NCBI GenBank assembly: GCA_023253495.1 | Contig: JALRGF010000171.1 | Span: 1-5,812, forward strand | DNA: 5,812 nucleotides | Direction of reading: 5' to 3' | Source: Verrucomicrobiales bacterium | GTDB lineage: Bacteria; Verrucomicrobiota; Verrucomicrobiia; Verrucomicrobiales; V1-33 | In this document: piece by piece, positions 1 through 5,354 of the stretch | How the letters are laid out: each line of letters opens with the position of its first letter | How positions within the stretch are numbered: position 1 is the stretch's first letter | Translations under genes and position numbers: made by a program | Notes under the pieces: model-generated | Database searches by the model: none | Told to the model about the DNA's origin: nothing | The model's input: only the letters and a program-made list of their open reading frames with translations

Positions 1-1286
1 CGCCACCCCCGCCACCCCCGAAGCCCGAGGTGGTGGTCGAAGAAAAGATTGTGTACCGGGACCCGCCGCCGCCGCCGCTGCCGAGTGCCTTCGTGCCCCG
101 CAAATCCGTGGCGGTGTCCGAACTTTTCAACGGCATCAACATCCGGACGACGCTCGAAAGCGCTCAGGGCGGGCTGGCCTCCGTCGAGCGCAAGAATGAC
201 GCCGCCTACGAAGTCACCTTCAACGTCCGCGTGACCGTGCCGAAGCCGAATACCACGCTGCCGGAGCTCTCCTCGCTCAACGAGCATCTGCCGAAGGCGC
301 TGCCGGGCCTTGAGGCCATGGTGCCTTCAGCCCGGGTCAGCGGGTTCTATCATCACCTGTACGAGATCAAGCAGAAGTCGGTCGAGAAAAACCTGACCCA
401 GCTCGACAAGGCGCTTTCGCGTCACAACTTCTTCGACTGCGAAACGGTGCTGGAGCTGATGCATCCGACCAGCGGGCGGCGGGTCCTGCTGATGCAGGGC
501 GAGATGGACGTGGTGGCGGATGGATCGGACGGCGACCGCATGGCGGATTTCGACGACTATGTTTTTGCCTCGACGCATTTCCAGGGGACCACCAGCTACT
601 CGTGGAAAAAGCGCACCAGTCAACAGAACCCATTGATTCCCAAATATGAGGGGCGGATTGAGGAGACCCGCAAAAAGCTGGCTGCGGCCACCGGCGCGGC
701 GCAGAAAAAGAGCCTGCAGGGAGACCTCGAATATCTGGAACGCATGATCACCTCGCTCAAGACCACGAGTTTCCTGATCGCTTCCGAGGATCCGTTCATC
801 GTGCTGCCGCTGTCGATGCGCGGCTACGAGGGAGTGGAAGCCTTTGCGCCGAAGCTGGGTGACTACGCCGTGGTGGTGAGCGGCGGGCGGCTGCTGCCGG
901 CCATTGTCGGCGACTACGGGCCGCGGGAAAAAGTGGGGGAAGCCTCGTTGCGGATCGCCAAGGAGATCAATCCCAAGGCGACGCCTTATGTGCGGCCGGA
1001 GAGCGATCTGGAGATCAGCTATTTTGTTTTTCCGGGCACGGCCGACAAGCCGTTCGGGCCGCCCGACTACCGGCGCTGGCACGACCGGTGTGCCGCGCTG
1101 CTGCAGGAAATCGGCGGGGTCGGCGACGGCTACGCGCTGCATCAATGGGAGGACCGGTTGGCGGTTCCCGCGGCGCCGGCGGCTGCCGCTGGTGCGCCGG
1201 CGGCTCCCGCGGCGCCGGCGGTTCCCGCAGTGCCATCCGGGGTTGTGGCGCCGGCGTCCCCATCGTCCGTCCCGGAGGTCCGCTGA
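1..1286 (+). CDS. Glycoside hydrolase family 75 (chitosanase-like) protein, 5' end missing
   Basis: The frame is open from base 3 to the TGA at 1284-1286, and the bases before the GTG at 30 already encode proline-rich protein (PPPPPPKPE). I therefore read the gene as starting upstream of the window, with any signal peptide or anchor out of view. Residues are numbered from the GTG at 30. An uncharacterised N-terminal part (about 20-150) precedes a GH75-like core: MDVVADGSDGD (159-169), FQGTTSY (184-190), DPFIVLP (254-260), GDYG (294-297), GEASLRIA (303-310) and a YFVFPG strand. GH75 enzymes are endo-chitosanases that use an Asp/Glu pair. Asp295 and Glu304 have the nine-residue spacing I recall for that pair in a fungal enzyme, so the active site looks intact. 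A charged, coiled-coil-like insert (about 205-250) and an Ala/Pro-rich tail (376-418) are unusual. Hydrolysis of chitosan or a related amino-sugar polymer is inferred. The family call rests on motif recall, not a search. Confidence 0.72.
   Translation, partial: PPPPPPKPEVVVEEKIVYRDPPPPPLPSAFVPRKSVAVSELFNGINIRTTLESAQGGLASVERKNDAAYEVTFNVRVTVPKPNTTLPELSSLNEHLPKALPGLEAMVPSARVSGFYHHLYEIKQKSVEKNLTQLDKALSRHNFFDCETVLELMHPTSGRRVLLMQGEMDVVADGSDGDRMADFDDYVFASTHFQGTTSYSWKKRTSQQNPLIPKYEGRIEETRKKLAAATGAAQKKSLQGDLEYLERMITSLKTTSFLIASEDPFIVLPLSMRGYEGVEAFAPKLGDYAVVVSGGRLLPAIVGDYGPREKVGEASLRIAKEINPKATPYVRPESDLEISYFVFPGTADKPFGPPDYRRWHDRCAALLQEIGGVGDGYALHQWEDRLAVPAAPAAAAGAPAAPAAPAVPAVPSGVVAPASPSSVPEVR
1161..1228 (+). 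repeat. Imperfect 29-bp direct repeat encoding the Ala/Pro tail
   Basis: Bases 1161-1189 and 1200-1228 are the same 29-bp unit with three mismatches, offset by 39 bp (13 codons), so the frame is kept. They encode AVPAAPA and AAPAAPA in the C-terminal tail of the GH75-like protein. This looks like in-frame expansion of a low-complexity linker rather than a regulatory repeat. Confidence 0.7.
1274..1278 (+). promoter_or_regulatory. Shine-Dalgarno site for the MFS gene
   Basis: GGAGG lies inside the last codons of the GH75-like gene, eight bases before the ATG at 1287. This is good spacing. It fixes the MFS start and supports coupled translation of the two genes, because the upstream TGA directly abuts the ATG. 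Confidence 0.75.
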
Positions 1287-2531
1287 ATGGATCAGCCGAC
1301 CGAGGCCGTCACCCGGGCCACTTTCCGCAACGAACTGCTGCGCTCCCTGCCGGCCGGCGTGCTGGAGACGGTGACGGCGACCTTTGCGATTCTGATTGCG
1401 GAGAAAGTATTCCGGGCGTCACCGGAGGCGAAGGAGCTGGCGCTGATGGGTGGCCGGGGCGGGCTGGCGGCGAGTTTTGCGGTGGTGTGGGTGCTGTCGA
1501 AATTCCGGCGGCCGCTCAACCAGCTGGTGGCCTGGCTCAATCATGCGGCGGGATGTTCGTTCATGGTGGCGGCGCTGATGCCGGAGCAATTGTGGGCGTT
1601 TGTGACCGGGTGCAGTCTGGGGATGTTCTGGTTCGGGTTTCAGACGCCGTTGCTGACGACGATTTACCGGGAGAACTACCCGGAGGCGCGGCGTGGCCAG
1701 TTGTATTCGTTGTCGGCGCTGACGCGTTCGGCCTCGACGATTCTTTTTGCGTGGGTGGCCGGCCGCTGGCTGGATGCCAACCTCGAAAACTACCGGTGGC
1801 TGCTGTGGATTTTTGCGGCGTGTTCGTTTCTTTCCGGCTGGCTGTTGTGGAAAATCCCGTGCCGGCACACGGGTATGGGCACGGAGAAGGCCGGGTTGTT
1901 CCGGGCTTTCCGGTGGCTGCGGCTGGACCCGGTCTTCCGGTTGTTCCTGATCGCGTACATGATTTTGGGACTGGGCAATCTGGTGATGGATGCCCTGCGC
2001 ACGGAATTTCTGGTCAACCCGGCGTATGGGGTGAAGTTCAAGCCGTCGGAAGTCGCCTTCCAGGTGGCGATGCTGACCTCGGTGGTGCCGATGGTGTTCA
2101 AGCTGCTGAGTGCGTGGCCCTGGGGGATCCTGTTTGACAAGGTGAGCTTCATTGCGGTGCGCACGCTGCTCAACGGGCTGTTTGCGTTGAGCATTCTGGT
2201 GTATTTCCTCGGGCCCAGCTACGGGTGGTGGTGGGTCGGGGCGGCGCTGCTCGGGCTGGCCTTCGGCGGCGGCAATGTGGTGTGGAACCTCTGGGTGACC
2301 AAACTGGCTTCCGGCGACCGGGTGGCCGACTACATGAGTGTGCACACGTTTCTGACCGGCCTGCGGGGGCTGGTGGCGCCAGTCATCGCCTTCCGGTGCG
2401 CCGGCCTGCTTTCCATCGAGCACATGGCATGGGGGTGTGCCGGGCTGATTCTGCTGTCCACGCTGCTGATGCTGCCGGAGTGGCGCAACACCCGAGCCGC
2501 GCAAAAGCCGCCGCCGCTGGAGGAAACGTGA
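1287..2531 (+). CDS. Major facilitator superfamily (MFS) membrane protein
   Basis: This 414-residue integral inner-membrane protein has about twelve hydrophobic segments by eye, near residues 22-40, 54-71, 80-98, 101-123, 143-158, 168-187, 215-235, 255-275, 290-310, 315-335, 352-370 and 378-396. Length and layout (six helices, a basic loop around 190-214, six more) fit the MFS. A cytoplasmic-loop motif YPEARRG (131-137) and GILFDK (280-285), which resembles the MFS loop motif GxLxDR/K, support the family. The start is the ATG immediately after the upstream stop, with GGAGG eight bases before it. Being coupled to a GH75-like gene makes sugar or oligosaccharide transport a reasonable guess, but no substrate-specific residue can be recognised. 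The C-terminus ends in a short polar, proline-rich tail. Subfamily is unknown. Confidence 0.82.
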   Translation: MDQPTEAVTRATFRNELLRSLPAGVLETVTATFAILIAEKVFRASPEAKELALMGGRGGLAASFAVVWVLSKFRRPLNQLVAWLNHAAGCSFMVAALMPEQLWAFVTGCSLGMFWFGFQTPLLTTIYRENYPEARRGQLYSLSALTRSASTILFAWVAGRWLDANLENYRWLLWIFAACSFLSGWLLWKIPCRHTGMGTEKAGLFRAFRWLRLDPVFRLFLIAYMILGLGNLVMDALRTEFLVNPAYGVKFKPSEVAFQVAMLTSVVPMVFKLLSAWPWGILFDKVSFIAVRTLLNGLFALSILVYFLGPSYGWWWVGAALLGLAFGGGNVVWNLWVTKLASGDRVADYMSVHTFLTGLRGLVAPVIAFRCAGLLSIEHMAWGCAGLILLSTLLMLPEWRNTRAAQKPPPLEET

Positions 2532-2667
2532 GCGGCCGGGGCGCTGGCGGAGGAGGGGGAGAGCCCTGCGGAAGCCCGAAAATGTGATTGCCCCGACCGC
2601 GGGCTGTCGCACACTGGAGGTGAAGTCGATCTGATCACTTTCTGATTTGAGCGCTCGAACTCTTGCC
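2532..2667 (+). other. Intergenic gap between the MFS and E1 alpha genes
   Basis: About 136 bp without a supported gene. It contains an eight-base perfect anti-SD complement (GGAGGTGA, 2616-2623) that is too far from any usable start of the next gene, a 6-bp stem AGCCCG/CGGGCT (2573-2578 with 2600-2605) around a 21-base loop, and a palindrome at 2646-2659. I see no convincing -35/-10 pair, no sigma-54 motif and no T-tract terminator. The promoter for the E1 genes may lie here but I cannot place it. Confidence 0.5.
2646..2659. promoter_or_regulatory. Imperfect palindrome upstream of E1 alpha, possible operator
   Basis: TTTGAGCGCTCGAA is a 14-base dyad with one mismatched pair (T/G) around the exact palindrome GAGCGCTC. 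It ends eight bases before the ATG at 2668, where a repressor could block transcription or where the dyad could fold in RNA. It is a single short dyad in GC-rich DNA, so chance is a real possibility. Confidence 0.25.
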
Positions 2668-3669
2668 ATGCCCGAGGTGTCCGTCGCCGCTGTCGCGGAG
2701 GCGGAGAGGCTGCGCGGTGCCTATCGCTGGATGCTGCTGGCGCGCCGTTTGGAGGAAAAAATCTCCAGTCTGTATCATTCGGGCAAGATTGTCGGCGGGG
2801 TGTATCTGGGCCGGGGCCAGGAGGCTTTCAGTGCGGCCCTCGGGGTGTCGTTGTGGCGGGGGCGCGACATTTTTGCGCCGCTGATCCGGGACATGGCCGG
2901 GCGTCTGGCGTTCGGGGAGCCGCTGCTGGATCCGGCGCGCACGTATCTGGGCAGTGTGCTGGGGCCGATGCGTGGTCGCGACGGCAACATCCATCGCGGG
3001 CGCCCTGCCGAGGGCATGCCGGCGATGATTTCGCATCTGGGGTCCATGGTTTCGGTCGTCTGCGGGATGCTGATGGCGAGGCGGTTCAAGGGGGATCTGG
3101 AGGCGGTGGGGGCGGCCTGTGTGGGGGACGGCGCCACCTCGACGGGGGCCTTTCATGAGGCGGTCAATCTGGCGGCGGTGGAGCGGCTGCCGCTGGTCAT
3201 TGCCGTGGCCAACAATCAGTTTGCCTACTCCACGCCGACGGAGCGCCAGTTTGCCTGCCGCGACCTGACCGACCGCGCGGCGGGTTACGGCATTGAGGGG
3301 CATGCGGTGGACGGCACGGATCTGGCGGAGTGCCTGATGGTTTTTGAGCATGCGGTGGCGCGGGCGCGGGCCGGGCATGGGCCGCAGCTGGTGGTGGGCA
3401 CGCTGTTGCGGCTGACCGGTCACGGGGCGCATGATGATGCGGCTTATGTGCCGGAGGCGTTGAAGCGCACGCCGCTCGGGCGGGACTGTCTGGAGCGGGC
3501 GGGCCAGCATCTGATCACGCGGGGGCTGGCCACGCCGGAGGAGCTGGACCGCTGGGACCGGGAAGTGACCGAGGAGGTGCGGCAGGCGGTGGCCACGGCC
3601 CAGCAGGATCCGGTGCCGGAGGCGGCCGGTGAGACGTGGCGTGCTCTTTGTTCCGATCTGCAACCGTGA
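2668..3669 (+). CDS. 2-oxo acid dehydrogenase E1 component, alpha subunit (pyruvate/branched-chain type)
   Basis: With the beta subunit this forms the thiamine-diphosphate-dependent E1 that decarboxylates a 2-oxo acid and passes the acyl group to the lipoyl arm of E2. Visible from the ATG: RGQEA (49-53), RGRDGNIH (102-109), SHLG (122-125), the thiamine-diphosphate/Mg motif GDGATS (153-158) ending at the NN pair 182-183, AYSTP (186-190), and a GHGAHDD loop (251-257). The 333-residue length is normal for the separate-subunit alpha chain. The ORF also permits a TTG start at 2647. I prefer the ATG; neither has a Shine-Dalgarno site at normal spacing. The segment usually written YRDH or YRD reads IRDM (73-76), which some branched-chain-type subunits resemble. 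Substrate class (pyruvate, branched-chain 2-oxo acid or acetoin) is not settled by the sequence, so no symbol is given. The beta gene follows after 62 bp; no E2 or E3 gene is in view. Confidence 0.9.
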   Translation: MPEVSVAAVAEAERLRGAYRWMLLARRLEEKISSLYHSGKIVGGVYLGRGQEAFSAALGVSLWRGRDIFAPLIRDMAGRLAFGEPLLDPARTYLGSVLGPMRGRDGNIHRGRPAEGMPAMISHLGSMVSVVCGMLMARRFKGDLEAVGAACVGDGATSTGAFHEAVNLAAVERLPLVIAVANNQFAYSTPTERQFACRDLTDRAAGYGIEGHAVDGTDLAECLMVFEHAVARARAGHGPQLVVGTLLRLTGHGAHDDAAYVPEALKRTPLGRDCLERAGQHLITRGLATPEELDRWDREVTEEVRQAVATAQQDPVPEAAGETWRALCSDLQP

Positions 3670-3731
3670 ACGGAGATCGACGTGATGATCCTCCGGCGGC
3701 GGACGCGGTGGGTGTGAATTGACTTTTTTCC

Positions 3732-4697
3732 ATGGCCCTGACCTATCTTGAAGCCATTCGTGAGGCGCAGCACCGGGCGCTGAGCACGGATCCGTCGGTA
3801 TTCATTTACGGTCAGGACGTGGCGGTGTTCGGCGGCGCCTTCAAGGCGACCAAGAACCTGTCGCGCGAGTATCCCGGGCGGGTGCTGGATGCGCCGATCA
3901 GCGAGGATGCGATCCTCGGGGTGGCCATCGGGGCGGCGCTGGAGGGCATGCGGCCGATTGTGGAAATGCAGTTCGCCGACTTTTCCAGCCTGGCTTTCAA
4001 CCAGATTGTCAACCAGGCGGCGACGCATTTCTGGCGCACCGGGGTGCCCTGTCCGCTGGTGGTCCGGCTGCCGAGCGGCGGCACGCCCGGCAGCGGGCCG
4101 TTTCACAGCCAGATGATGGAATCGATCTACGCCCACTACCCGGGGCTGGTCGTGCTGACGCCCGCCACGGTGGGCGACGCGTATTCGATGCTGCTGGAGG
4201 CCATTGCGCTGGATGACCCGGTGATTTTCTGCGAGCACAAGTTTCTGTATTACCATTTGAAGGAGGAGGCCCTGCCGCAGGAGAGCCTGCCGGTCGGCAA
4301 GGCCCGTATCGCCAGGATGGGGCGCCATGCCTCGGTCGTGACATATTCGGCGATGGTGCACGAGGCGTTGCGGGCGGCGGCCGATCTGGCGCTGGAGGGC
4401 TACGAAATCGAGATCATCGACCTCCGCTCGGTGAAGCCGATTGATTCCGACACGGTGCTGGCGAGTGTGGCGCGGACCGGGCGGCTGTTGTGTGTCGGGG
4501 AGAGTTTTCCGTGGGGCGGGGTGTGTGCCGAGGTGGTGGCGCGGGTGGTGGCGGACGGGTTCAATCTGCTGGATGCGCCGCCGCAGCGGCTCAATGCGCG
4601 GGACACGCCGATCCCGTACCATCCGAACCTGTGGGCGGCACACCGGCCGACGGCTTCGGCGATTGCCGAGAGCCTGCGGCGGCTGCTGCGGTTCTGA
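3732..4697 (+). CDS. 2-oxo acid dehydrogenase E1 component, beta subunit
   Basis: This 321-residue protein is collinear with the E1 beta family (transketolase-like pyrimidine-binding domain, then transketolase C-terminal domain). Family landmarks: GQDVAVFGG near the N-terminus, PISED (55-59) with Glu58 as the expected glutamate that activates the thiamine ring, EMQFADF (78-84), FNQIVNQAA, HSQ (125-127), EHKFLYYH, and the C-terminal stretch IIDLRSVKPID followed by GRLLCVGES. Together with E1 alpha it makes an alpha2beta2 enzyme in the cytoplasm. The ATG is preceded by a T-run (ACTTTTTTCC) and no Shine-Dalgarno site. The 62-bp gap from the alpha gene holds no clear promoter or terminator, so the two are probably cotranscribed. 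Like the alpha chain it could serve a pyruvate, branched-chain or acetoin complex. Confidence 0.92.
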   Translation: MALTYLEAIREAQHRALSTDPSVFIYGQDVAVFGGAFKATKNLSREYPGRVLDAPISEDAILGVAIGAALEGMRPIVEMQFADFSSLAFNQIVNQAATHFWRTGVPCPLVVRLPSGGTPGSGPFHSQMMESIYAHYPGLVVLTPATVGDAYSMLLEAIALDDPVIFCEHKFLYYHLKEEALPQESLPVGKARIARMGRHASVVTYSAMVHEALRAAADLALEGYEIEIIDLRSVKPIDSDTVLASVARTGRLLCVGESFPWGGVCAEVVARVVADGFNLLDAPPQRLNARDTPIPYHPNLWAAHRPTASAIAESLRRLLRF

Positions 4698-4750
4698 GGC
4701 GTGTTTTGGGGCAAAAACGTCATTGATTGCGGGAAAACGCGCGTCCGATC

Positions 4751-4769
4751 CGCCTTGGGGCGAGTTTTT
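4751..4769 (+). terminator. Weak candidate intrinsic terminator after E1 beta
   Basis: CGCC (4751-4754) pairs with GGCG (4759-4762) around a TTGG loop, followed two bases later by five T residues (4765-4769). It lies 54 bases after the E1 beta stop and just before the glnB promoter, the right place to separate the units. The stem is only 4 bp, so this is tentative. Confidence 0.3.
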
Positions 4770-4790
4770 ACTGGGCAGGACCCCGAATCT

Positions 4791-4806
4791 TGGCATGAGT
4801 CTAGCT
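4791..4806 (+). promoter_or_regulatory. Sigma-54 (-24/-12) promoter of glnB
   Basis: TGGCATGAGTCTAGCT matches the sigma-54 consensus TGGCAYRNNNNTTGCW at every fixed position except one (TAGC for TTGC). The invariant GG (4792-4793) and GC (4804-4805) are exactly ten bases apart. It is in the gap before glnB and on its strand, with transcription expected near 4816-4818 and a leader of about 55 bases. Many glnB and glnK genes are known to be driven by sigma-54 with NtrC. I could not find a clear NtrC-type dyad upstream, so the activator is unknown; its sites may lie within E1 beta. Confidence 0.72.
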
Positions 4807-4825
4807 GAGAAAAGTGAGATGCCGT

Positions 4826-4841
4826 CGGGCAAACGGGCCCG
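4826..4841 (+). other. Small stem-loop in the glnB leader
   Basis: CGGGC (4826-4830) pairs with GCCCG (4837-4841) around a six-base loop, within the predicted 5' leader and 30 bases before the start codon. It does not cover the start and has no T-tract. It may be incidental in GC-rich sequence. Confidence 0.25.
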
Positions 4842-4871
4842 GGCTGTCAGCACTCCATCACCCCACATCCC

Positions 4872-5225
4872 ATGAAAAAAGTCGAAGCCATTATCAAACC
4901 GTTCAAACTTGAAGACGTGAAGGAAGCCCTGTCGGAGATCGGCATTGAGGGCATGACGGTCACCGAAGTGAAAGGCTTCGGGCGCCAGAAAGGGCATACG
5001 GAAATCTACCGGGGCAGCGAGTACACGGTGGATTTTCTTCCGAAAGTGAAGCTGGAAATCGTGGTGGATGATGGCCAGGTGGCCGCCGTGGTGGACGCCA
5101 TTGTCAAAACGGCGAATACCGGGAAGATCGGGGACGGCAAGGTATTTGTCAGCCCGGTCGAGCAGGCCATCCGGATCCGCACCGGAGAGAAGGGATCGGA
5201 TGCGATTTCCAGTTCGATGCGCTGA
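4872..5225 (+). CDS. glnB: Nitrogen regulatory protein PII
   Basis: PII is a small trimeric cytoplasmic signal protein that reads 2-oxoglutarate, ATP and ADP and controls nitrogen assimilation (glutamine synthetase adenylylation, NtrB and, in some bacteria, AmtB). The 117 residues are collinear with the family. The T-loop has the PII form YRGSEY (46-51), with Tyr51 as the expected uridylylation site. Gln39, Lys58, the B-loop TGKIGDGK (83-90) and the C-loop Arg101 and Arg103, which are nucleotide and 2-oxoglutarate contacts in known PII proteins, are all present. Lys3 and Asp54 resemble enterobacterial GlnB rather than GlnK, and no amtB gene follows, so I use glnB. The ATG has no Shine-Dalgarno site (upstream CCCCACATCCC). 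The sigma-54-type promoter suggests induction under nitrogen limitation. The upstream E1 genes form a separate unit in this reading. Confidence 0.97.
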   Translation: MKKVEAIIKPFKLEDVKEALSEIGIEGMTVTEVKGFGRQKGHTEIYRGSEYTVDFLPKVKLEIVVDDGQVAAVVDAIVKTANTGKIGDGKVFVSPVEQAIRIRTGEKGSDAISSSMR

Positions 5226-5241
5226 GCACCGCTGAGTGTGA

Positions 5242-5263
5242 GCCGCCGTGTTCGACGGCCGGC
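5242..5263 (+). terminator. Stem-loop just downstream of glnB
   Basis: GCCGCCGT (5242-5249) pairs with ACGGC and GGC (5255-5259, 5261-5263) around the loop GTTCG, giving eight pairs with one bulged C at 5260. It starts 17 bases after the glnB stop, a usual place for a terminator or a 3'-end-protecting hairpin. No T-tract follows (CTTGTCGG), so intrinsic termination is uncertain. Confidence 0.35.
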
Positions 5264-5287
5264 CTTGTCGGAACGGGGATCGGGGGG

Positions 5288-5319
5288 GCCGGTTTCCGCT
5301 TTCAGTGACGGGAGCCGGC
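5288..5319 (+). terminator. Strong stem-loop between glnB and the ABC ATPase gene
   Basis: GCCGGTTTCCG (5288-5298) pairs with CGGGAGCCGGC (5309-5319): eleven consecutive pairs including two G-U, loop of ten bases (5299-5308), and two further G-U pairs possible outside. It is the most stable hairpin I found in the gaps. Only CTT follows, so it may end or attenuate transcription without being a classic terminator. Its 3' arm can instead pair with 5328-5333. Confidence 0.42.
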
Positions 5320-5348
5320 TTGCCATGGCCGGCGGCGCCTGCTCCTGT

Positions 5349-5353
5349 GGAGG
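5349..5353 (+). promoter_or_regulatory. Shine-Dalgarno-like GGAGG at the ABC ATPase start
   Basis: GGAGG ends only one base before the chosen ATG (5355), closer than normal. In-frame alternatives are the ATG at 5325 upstream and the TTG at 5367, which is 13 bases after the motif. An ATG at 5359 has better spacing but is in the wrong frame. The site shows where initiation occurs but does not settle the codon. Confidence 0.4.
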
Positions 5354-5354
5354 G

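Noticed and set aside
2582..2587. ATG directly followed by TGA in the gap before E1 alpha (a start-stop minimal ORF)
   Set aside because: A single chance occurrence with no convincing ribosome binding site; nothing else supports a regulatory role.
1419..2669. A 416-codon open frame on the - strand opposite the MFS gene, and a similar one opposite E1 alpha (2635-3663)
   Set aside because: Same Arg/Pro/Gln/His-rich shadow composition; the + strand proteins have clear family motifs or a clear membrane pattern.
3654..3679. Inverted repeat CGATCT/AGATCG around the E1 alpha stop codon
   Set aside because: Six pairs with a 14-base loop, no T-tract, and the E1 beta gene follows closely; it does not look like a terminator.
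3719..3749. TTGACT and TATCTT resembling -35 and -10 boxes around the E1 beta start
   Set aside because: The spacer is 19 bases and the -10 would lie inside the E1 beta coding sequence, so it could not drive that gene from its ATG.
5309..5324. A possible second sigma-54 site before the ABC gene (GG at 5310-5311, GC at 5322-5323)
   Set aside because: Only the core GG/GC, the A and TTGC match; the -24 block reads CGGGA rather than TGGCA, and it overlaps the stem of a strong hairpin.
5226..5354. The gap after glnB is open in the same frame as both glnB and the ABC gene, so reading through the glnB TGA would fuse them
   Set aside because: Forty-three stop-free codons are not surprising in GC-rich DNA. 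glnB ends at the usual PII length and the ABC protein has its own start region. No read-through signal is evident.
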